Assembly: GCF_012273895.1 (NCBI RefSeq)
Contig: NC_052118.1
Location: 2,790,001-2,854,000, forward strand
Direction: 5' to 3'
Origin: Zerene cesonia
Lineage: Eukaryota; Arthropoda; Insecta; Lepidoptera; Pieridae
Length of the DNA: 64,000 nt
The position numbers and the translations under genes were made by a program. Every line of letters begins with the position of its first letter. Position 1 is the first letter of the stretch. Below, one piece after another: positions 22,935-31,900 of this stretch. The notes beneath the pieces were generated by a model, which saw nothing but the letters and a program-made list of their open reading frames with translations, searched no databases and was not told where the DNA came from.

Positions 22935-25900
22935 CTGTAAAATGTATAAATTTGTTTTTTTTTTAAGTATACGCAAACACATACATAACAAGCATTGTTC
23001 GGAGAATGACGCGGTTTTAAATCCCGCCTCAATCAATTTTTTTTTTTCTTTCTCTTCTTTTAAAATATCTGATTTATAAAGCACTTGTATGCTATAAAAA
23101 AAACAAAATCTTCTTAGATACGTTAGTAATTTAATACAGGTAACTTACGAGATACGTGTGAGAGACAGCAACAAGGAACGATTCGATTTTGCTCTTTGGT
23201 AACGTGTAGAACGAGAGATACGCAACGTCCTTCGCATCTCGTTGTTTGGAATGCCTTGAATTGGAAATTATCTAATTAATTGAAAGATTAATCCACTCAT
23301 AGGGGAGATTAAACAGTTCGTTAAAATAGCATTACAATTGGGAGTTTCATATCAAGTTTGTGGTGTGGTTAATTTTGCCTAATAACTTGTATATACAAGG
23401 TAATGCAATGTTTATACATACATATATATGTATAAACATTGCAATATTTATTCCAAGTATTAATTCAATTGTTCAATTAAAAAAAAAAAAACAACAAAAC
23501 CAAGTGAAAGATATTAATATGTTTACTATAGCATTTATTTTTCAGACTTTATCATCATCATCATCATCAGCATCGTCGTCGTCATCATCACCATTTGTTC
23601 CCACTGCGGGGACACACAAATCTCCTAGGGTTCTGGCCATAACCCACCACATAGGCCAACTGCCGGTGGGCAAATGCCAATTTTCTTGCTAAGCAAATCT
23701 ATACCTTGAAACTCCCACTGTCATTCAGTCACCTTTGAGTTAACTAAAAGTGTTACACGGGAATTTTACATATTAAGACTAGCGGTACGCCCCGGCTTCA
23801 CCCGTGGTACATATATAGCCTATAGCCTTCGTCAATGAATGGGCTATCTAACACTGAAAGAACTTTTCAAATTGGACCAGTAGTTCTGAGACTAGTGCGT
23901 TAAAAAAAACAAGCTCTTGAGTTTCAGCTTTATAATATTAGTATAATTAGTATAAATATGTATTGACAAATTTGTTTTTTTGGAAAAATAAGCTGTACTT
24001 AGCTTGTACTTAACAGTATTAAAAAGTAGTAACAGTATTAAGAAGTTGTAAAAGATGGAAACTATTTTCAAGAGTTGTTTACGTAATCAGAACTAAAACG
24101 AGTGCAAACAAACAAACAAACTCTTCAGCTTAATAATATTAGTATGGATTTAGACGAATGTATGGCTCACATGTGCAGCAGCGCGATGAGCGCGCGCAGC
24201 GGGTGCGGCGCGAGGTGCGGCGGCGCGAGCGCGTGCGCCTGCGCCGCGCAGCGCACCGCGCACGCGCCGTGCCCGCCCGCGCCGCACCACCAGCTCGCCG
24301 TCAGCGCGCCCACCCACGACGTCGGACGCTGCCGACACCACGTGATTATTACTTACTAGCGCCCTTTTTTTATTTTAAGTGGGGAAATCTTGCATAGATA
24401 CCCACGGCCTCCGGAGATAAAGCCGTGGGTTATGTCGGATTCCTACCGACCAAAACCCCACTGTGTTCCGTCGAGCCACTTAAGTGAAGGGGCCACGGGA
24501 GTTGGTTAAAATTCGTCCGCGACCCCACTTACTAACCCCCTAGTTACTAGCCCTGTTTACGTGCCTTTCGTTGTAATATATTACGTCCTTTACCCAAAGG
24601 TTGCCCGGTAGAGATGACTTTTTAGCTATAAGGCCGCCATTTGTGTACAAGTTTTAGTTAAGGTTCTGTTTTTAATTTTATCTCTGTTTTATATTTTTGT
24701 AAGTGTGCAATAAAGAATAAATAAACAAGTAAATAGCCCCGCCCGTGATTTCACCCGCCTCCGTAGTGATCTTACCTTTTAAACCTTCCCTGGACTATTA
24801 TGAATGCATCAAAACCAAAATTATCAAAATCGGCCAAGCCACTCTCGAATTTTAGCGAGAGTAACGAACAGCAATTGATTTTTTTATATATAAGAGATTT
24901 CATACAAGCGGAGGCGTAGCTACCGCCGCATCGGCCGTAGGAACGATGACGTGCGTATCGTAATATAGTTCTGGGCAGAAATTTTGAAAGAATAGAAAAA
25001 AAATTGATCACGATACGGGGTTCGAACAAAATATCTTGTTTATAAAGCATTTCGTGTTAGGCACTTCAGAGAGACACAGTCACATTAGTTAAGGTATGGG
25101 TGATAGCCGCGATATAAGTCTGTCTTTTTAGGAAATATGATAATGTTTAATGTTCACTTACAGTTTCCACATACTTCGCGATCTTAGCTCCAAGGGTGAC
25201 GTAGTCGAAATAATTGAACAACTCAGCGAATTGGTGAGTGAGGGTCATTATTGGCTCCCAGCCCTCGGTATCGATTCTACTGAGCCTCTCCAAGTAGAAG
25301 TCATCTATGGGATCTGAGCTGAGTTTGCATTCCGGTATTTTCTTATTGGACGGCGTTATTGCAACTATGTCTGATGGTAGCCTATAAGATCGAAAAATGA
25401 ACTTTATTGTCAAGTGTCGTAAGATCTCTATTAATATTATGAATGTGTAGTGTACTTGCTTCTGTTTGTCTTTGTTTCAAGTCTCAGACGAGTGATTTTA
25501 TGATATGAATTTAGTGAGTGGAGTTAATAGATAGAGATTACTGGTACTACTTCTTACCGTGGTGAAACATATTATAACCTAGGGAATATCCTTTGTATAT
25601 GCGGAAAAAGCCGCGGGGGAAAGCTAGTATAATATTCTAAAAAATCTATTTTCGGTGGTTGCAACAGTTTGTAGATAAGACATAGACGTAGCATAGCGAT
25701 ATCATTTCTCTATATGATTATATAAATTTTGGTGTTTTGAAAATTTATAATTTTATTCATATGATGAACTTGTTCGAGTTCTTACGAGTGAACGAGTTTA
25801 ATATTCTGATATTTGTCTCAAATAAAGAATGTTTAACCACAAGAATATACCGTAACAGATAATTAAATAAATTTCGTTACAAAAAATATATTATTCTCAA

Positions 25901-28900
25901 CTGATATAATGATGTTAAATTTATGTTATGTCTATTCTTCAATTCTGGTCAAAAAGTGACAACTTTAAAAGTTACTCTTTTTTACTTAAAATAAGTACTT
26001 ACCTTAAATTAGTATCAGTGAGTAGTTGTTTAAAACTGACAATATGTAACCAGTAGCCAAGCTGTATGTAATGGTGGGCACACTCTTCCTCAGTCAGCGA
26101 TAAATCTGCTGGCTGTAGACCTGAGCATGAGGAAAAATATTTTAATTTTGCAAAAAGTATTCTATGCTAGTGTTTTTAGTGTACATTTTTAATCTGTTTT
26201 TATTTAATGTTCACCAAATTAGTAGTAAGAATGGTATTGTTAAGACGCTATTTGTCTTCAGGAGATTTGCTTATGTACCTTTTTATTGTTTGTTATTGTA
26301 AGTATATTATAATTTGTTGATGTTGTGTATGTGAAATCAAATCCCCAATATATCAATCCTAATGTGGTTTAGAGTTGTTAATGTGTGAAATAATTTAGTT
26401 AATTTGCTGCATATTATGTTATATTAATTGTTTGGTAGCGTAGTGTTGAAATCATATAGCAACTTATTTCTTGTTTATTTCTAAGCTGTAAGTAATTTTT
26501 TTCAATTAACAAACTTTGACAAAATACTATTTCAATCATGTTAATTACAATAAAATATAACATCAATTTTGAAGTTTTATTTATTTTGTATAATGCTCAC
26601 TTTTACATCCCAAGGGTCCGCATCCCAGCAAAACGGTCTCTACGGCTTTCATCATATGGTCGTAATTGGCTTGGTGTGAGAGCCTGTCGTTTCTATCCGT
26701 AGGTGTGTTTTGGATCACATACTCGAAGAACCTTTCGTTCATTAAATCCTTTGGTACAAAGGCTCTGTCACTTTGTTCTAGAAGCTTCATGATCATGCTG
26801 GTTTCCGCTGTAATTAGGAAAATATGTAGAATTTTCATACTGTGATCTCAATTTCTCAAGGCAAACTATTTTTTATTTCATTTGTAATTATTTATAAGAC
26901 AGATGACTTATGTTGAAGAAGAAAAACTGGAGTCCATTGTAAAGAAAAAATTAAAAAAAATCCAATTCATCCAGTACTTCCCAAGGGTAGCATATGCAAA
27001 CAAACAAAGAAATTATTAAGCTTAATAGCTTTATATATATAACTAGCTGCACCCGGCAAACGCTGTTCTGCCTTACTCTTATCCTTTAGGGGTATGAAAA
27101 ATAGATGTTGGCCGATTCTCACACATACCCAATATGCACACAAAATTTCATAAGAATCGGTCCAGCCGTTTCGGAGGAGTTTGGCAACGAAAACTGTGAC
27201 ACGAGAATTTTATATATTAGATAGATTTGACACTGAAAAGTAAATTTTCAAAATCATAATAAATTTTAGACTGTGACAATCTTTTTGCAGACTTCAGATA
27301 GTTCTAAATAAACAAATATCTCACCTCTTTCATGACTACTAAAACACTGTATATTTGTCATATGACAGTTTTCACCCCCTTTCTCACACACCATGTTGAT
27401 TCCTGGCTCCACTTGTGTACAAATATCTCCCTCGCTGAAATCTATTTGCAAATTTTAAATTATCATTTGAACTTCGAAGCTAGACTAGCTATGAATAAAA
27501 TTGTTATTATCCTTACTCATATTATACATGTAAAGTGTGTTTGTTTGTTTATTATTATTATTTACTTTGTTTGTGATTAAATAATTCTCTTAGAAAGTGT
27601 GTCCAAAGATCGATTCAAAATATTGTAGGAAGATAAAAACTGAGAAAAAAACACCTTATTAGTCGTTAGTTCTAAAGGTGGGGAATGACCCCACCTTTAG
27701 AAATATAAGGTCATAATTGTCGAACAAGTCAGAAGGCACAGCGAGTATATATTACTCTCTAATATTCTATTAAAAAGATCTCATAAATATGACTCACCGA
27801 TCTCGTGTATCTTATTGACCTGCTTAAGAATGCAAGCCCAGGCATTGAGAAGGTTCCTAGCCAAGCCTTTCATAAAACCCGGTTCTACTCGAATCACTTG
27901 CTTTAGATGAAACATATGGGTTAGCCGATGCTTTTTGATCATGTTTAATTCAGCTAGGAGGAAATTTGTTGCGGGCTGCAATAAGAATATACCGATTTTT
28001 GAATAGAAATTACAAATGTGATTAAATGCCAGACAAAACCTGTCAGTATGGGTGGATGTTATGGACAATATTTTGAAACTGGATTTATTAAATTAATAAA
28101 GGAATGATTTTACCAATAAGACTATTGGATTAAGAAGATAATCTTTAAACAGTATAGAACAATATTCTCAAAACTCAGAAGTAGTGTTATAAAAACTGAT
28201 CCACATTAATAATTTAGAATTGATTGTATGCCCTTTGAAATCGAAAATAGCACAAAAATTCTAAAACACTATAAAATAATAAAACAACGGGAGTAAATAA
28301 ATAACACACATGATAATCACATGTGAGCGAATATTTAAGCATTTCAAATCAATATAATCAAAATAAATTAAAACTACCCACATAAAGTACAAACCTCATA
28401 CAAATTCAACCGGAATGCCTCTTCCGTGGCCAGCACGGACTCCTCAAAGTATCCCATCTCGATATAAACTGATCCAAGTGAAATCAACACCACTTCCTTA
28501 TACTTCGGGTGCACGGATTTCAACGCTGCATGTAGGCAATGCAATGCGTTCACCTTGTTTCCACGTACTCGCCAATAGAGCGAGGCTAACACTTGTGGTA
28601 TCCATTTGGGAGCTAATCTCTGGGGATAAATGAATAAAATATGCGTAATTTTGTTAATAAATTTATATTAAGTGTGTGTCCTACACGGATTTACTTTCAT
28701 ATTGAAAGCCATTCGACACAGAAATTCATACTACATAATTATAAATGATCTTTTATGTCATAGCGGGTTAACTGAGCTGGTGGTTCGCCTGATGATAAGC
28801 GATGAGTACCACCCATGAATATTCGCAGAGCTAATACCCGCGTACACGTTTTAATGGGTAAGGGAAAAGGAAAGTATTGATATGGAAATAACGTCTATAC

Positions 28901-31900
28901 ACGTCTCAACCAATGAATCGATTTAGAGAAATGTACACAGATAGTATGAGATCCGAGAAAGGATATAGGTTAGTTTTTATTTCAAATTCCCATAGAGACG
29001 GGAACTGCGAAAATAACTCCAGGACTTTTTTAATGAGCTATATGCTGAAATAAATGTTAAAAATAATAAGAGAAAGTGTAAATTTAAAAGAAATATACAC
29101 TTATATTATAAGGAGGAAACTTTTGTACGTTTTTATGTTTATAACGTTTTCATAAAAAAACACTGAACCAATTTCAAAAATTATCTCACTTTTAGAAAGC
29201 TGCAGCTTCACTAAGTGTCTATTAATCCGTTAATATAATAGTTGCAATATCTATATCATACATTACCTGGCATTATAAAGAAACTCGCTACCACCAAAAA
29301 GATAATTTAATATTTTACACAATAATATATAAAGATTATAAACAAAGATTCTAATTGATGCAAAAGCAGCAAATATCTTCTTTTTTCCTTTTTTCATTTT
29401 GTTTAATTACAATAAAAAATATTAACAAACCTTTCTCATAGCAACATAAATGCGATGTCCAATTTCAGCATCCTGCATATGACTGGTCTTTTCTATGTCT
29501 CCGTCGCTGACATATTCAAGCAATTTGACCCTTAGATAGTTCGTATCAATCACTTCTGTGGCCAATTGTTGTCTGTAATTGAAATGCATAATCATCACAT
29601 AGGATCTAATAAAATTTGGCTTGTCATTTAACACTAGAGTGAATCAAAGAGAAATCATCTATAACATTTACAGTCTAAAGTTCAGATTAAAGAAAAAGGT
29701 ATATTCCTTTTCATAAATCATCGTCAAATAAAATTATCCTAAAAAATAGAACATCAAATATATATGCCCAAGCACTTTATATGACTAAATAGCTGACCCG
29801 GGAAACATTGTCCTGCCTTACTCTAATCATTTAGAAGATTTATGAACAATTATTTTGGAGAAAATCTTAAACGCCTTTAAATTTGCAGCACTTGACCAAA
29901 TTTAAATAGGACTATACGGATCACACTAGCATTCAAATAAAAAAAGAGAAAGAAAGAATTATCAAAATCGGTTCATCGACCCGAAAGCTCGAAGGCAACA
30001 AACCCAAAACAAAGATACAATCGAATTGAAAACCTCCTTTTTTTAAGTGGCTTGAAAATAAATATCGGCTATCCTGAGATCTACCCGACCATGTACACAA
30101 AATTTCATTAAAATCGGTCCAGCTATTTCCGAAGACTTTGGTAACAAATACCGCGACAAGATAATTTCATATATTACATAAAAATAGACAAGTATTTTAT
30201 CTCAATACTCACTTATAAGTCTTCCTCTCCTTATCATGAACGCACGTGGGAGGGTGCCATGGCAACTCATGTTCCACATTCAACGGAACACCAATCTTAT
30301 CTGTGAGCAGTGCTTTCACTCTGTAAGGGGCGCCTATATCAATGTAAACTATCGTTTAACAACGTAAAGGAAAAAAATAGACAAAAAATAATAAATTTTC
30401 AATAAATATGTGTGTTCTGGTTTATAATGGTTATTTTATGCACATTTAGTCACATAATCCTCTCCCAAAACTAAAGACTGAACCCATGATCAAATTTATT
30501 ATAATTTTACATACAAAAAAAATATATTTGATATAAAATGAAAGCATCGAAAGTGGAAACTATACTATATACCAATATAAGCAATACAATTTAATACAAA
30601 GCTTAAGATATCACAGAAAAAATTATAGTCATGATTTTTATCTTGTATAGATCTAGAAAAGGTTCTTAAAATTCTATACTACTATGATTAAAAACTTCCA
30701 AGTTAAAACATACAAAACTACCATCTACAAACATTACCTTATCCCTTTATTTTCAAAAGGTAAGAACACAGGATACACGGCTTCAACCTTATCTGGGAAG
30801 TTTGGTGCTGTAAGTGTACACACTTCGTTTGATGGCCAGTCTGCTTCCGTGTCGAAGTCCTCTTCATTCCTATTTATTTGCAATGTAGGTGGGTATCTAC
30901 AATTATTGGGTGAGAATAATTAAAGATAGAAATAAGATAATAGGAGATAATCACAAAGAAAGCTTTTTAACTATATACATCTGGTACTTGACGTCACTGT
31001 GAGTGGACAATGTTCCCAAGTACCTTTAGGCAAAACAAAAAGATAAGAAAATGAGAAACTAAACAGATTTAAATTGTGAAATGTCTGTGAATTATCACAT
31101 TTCTTTTATTTTTTATACATTTATAATCTAAAGAACTATTAATGTTTAGCTTAATTGTTTTTTATATAATTTTGTATTATGCAGTAATTTTACTTTAAAA
31201 ACCCTGAATTTTCGATTATTGAATCTTTACCAAGAACACTCTTCAGAGGGTTTCTCCTCCATATAAACATGATAGGGTTGGATTACAGTACACATTCTTA
31301 ATTAATTCGCGATAGTTAGAGAGATTTTCTTAGTTAGAGAGATAGAGATAGTACTCTATTGAAGTTGTTCCCTAATAGCACAGATTAATGCTAGTAAAAT
31401 AAATATTGTTTTTTAAAAAAAGATACTCACAAAAATATACCAGTTTCATATTCAGTTAGCTGATCATCTGTTGAACTGGACGGTTTCTTCTCAGGCTCTG
31501 CTTGTTTTACTTCAGACTTAACTTCCTTCTCAGGTTGGGAAGGGCTTTGCTGTGCATTGTCTGGAAATTGAAATATATGATATTACATAATTATATTAAA
31601 GTTTTTATGGTGTGGAAATGAAATTCAATATCAATATTTAAATTTAGGCTATAATATCATAATGTAATATTATATATTATAATTTCCATTATTTGCTTTT
31701 ATTATTATATTACATTAAGTATAATTTATTAACGTATTTGTTATATCCTACCAAGGGACTCTTCCACAGTTGCAGGTACTAAAACCTCTTCCGTTGCAAC
31801 CTTTCCATCACTGATGGTGACCTTATTCAAATGCACGAATATCTCGGGCGCCATATTTGCATGTCTCTGTATATGACTAACAATTCTCTGAAGTGTATAA

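Noticed and set aside
23360..23692. Ser-rich open frame
   Set aside because: The serines come from the ATC/GTC microsatellite and the rest is an interspersed repeat.
24102..24397. Two plus-strand open frames (Cys/Ala-rich and Arg-rich) and one minus-strand Arg/Ala-rich frame
   Set aside because: They are by-products of the GC-rich TTC17 exon 17, whose true frame is a different minus-strand one with family similarity and exact splice phases.
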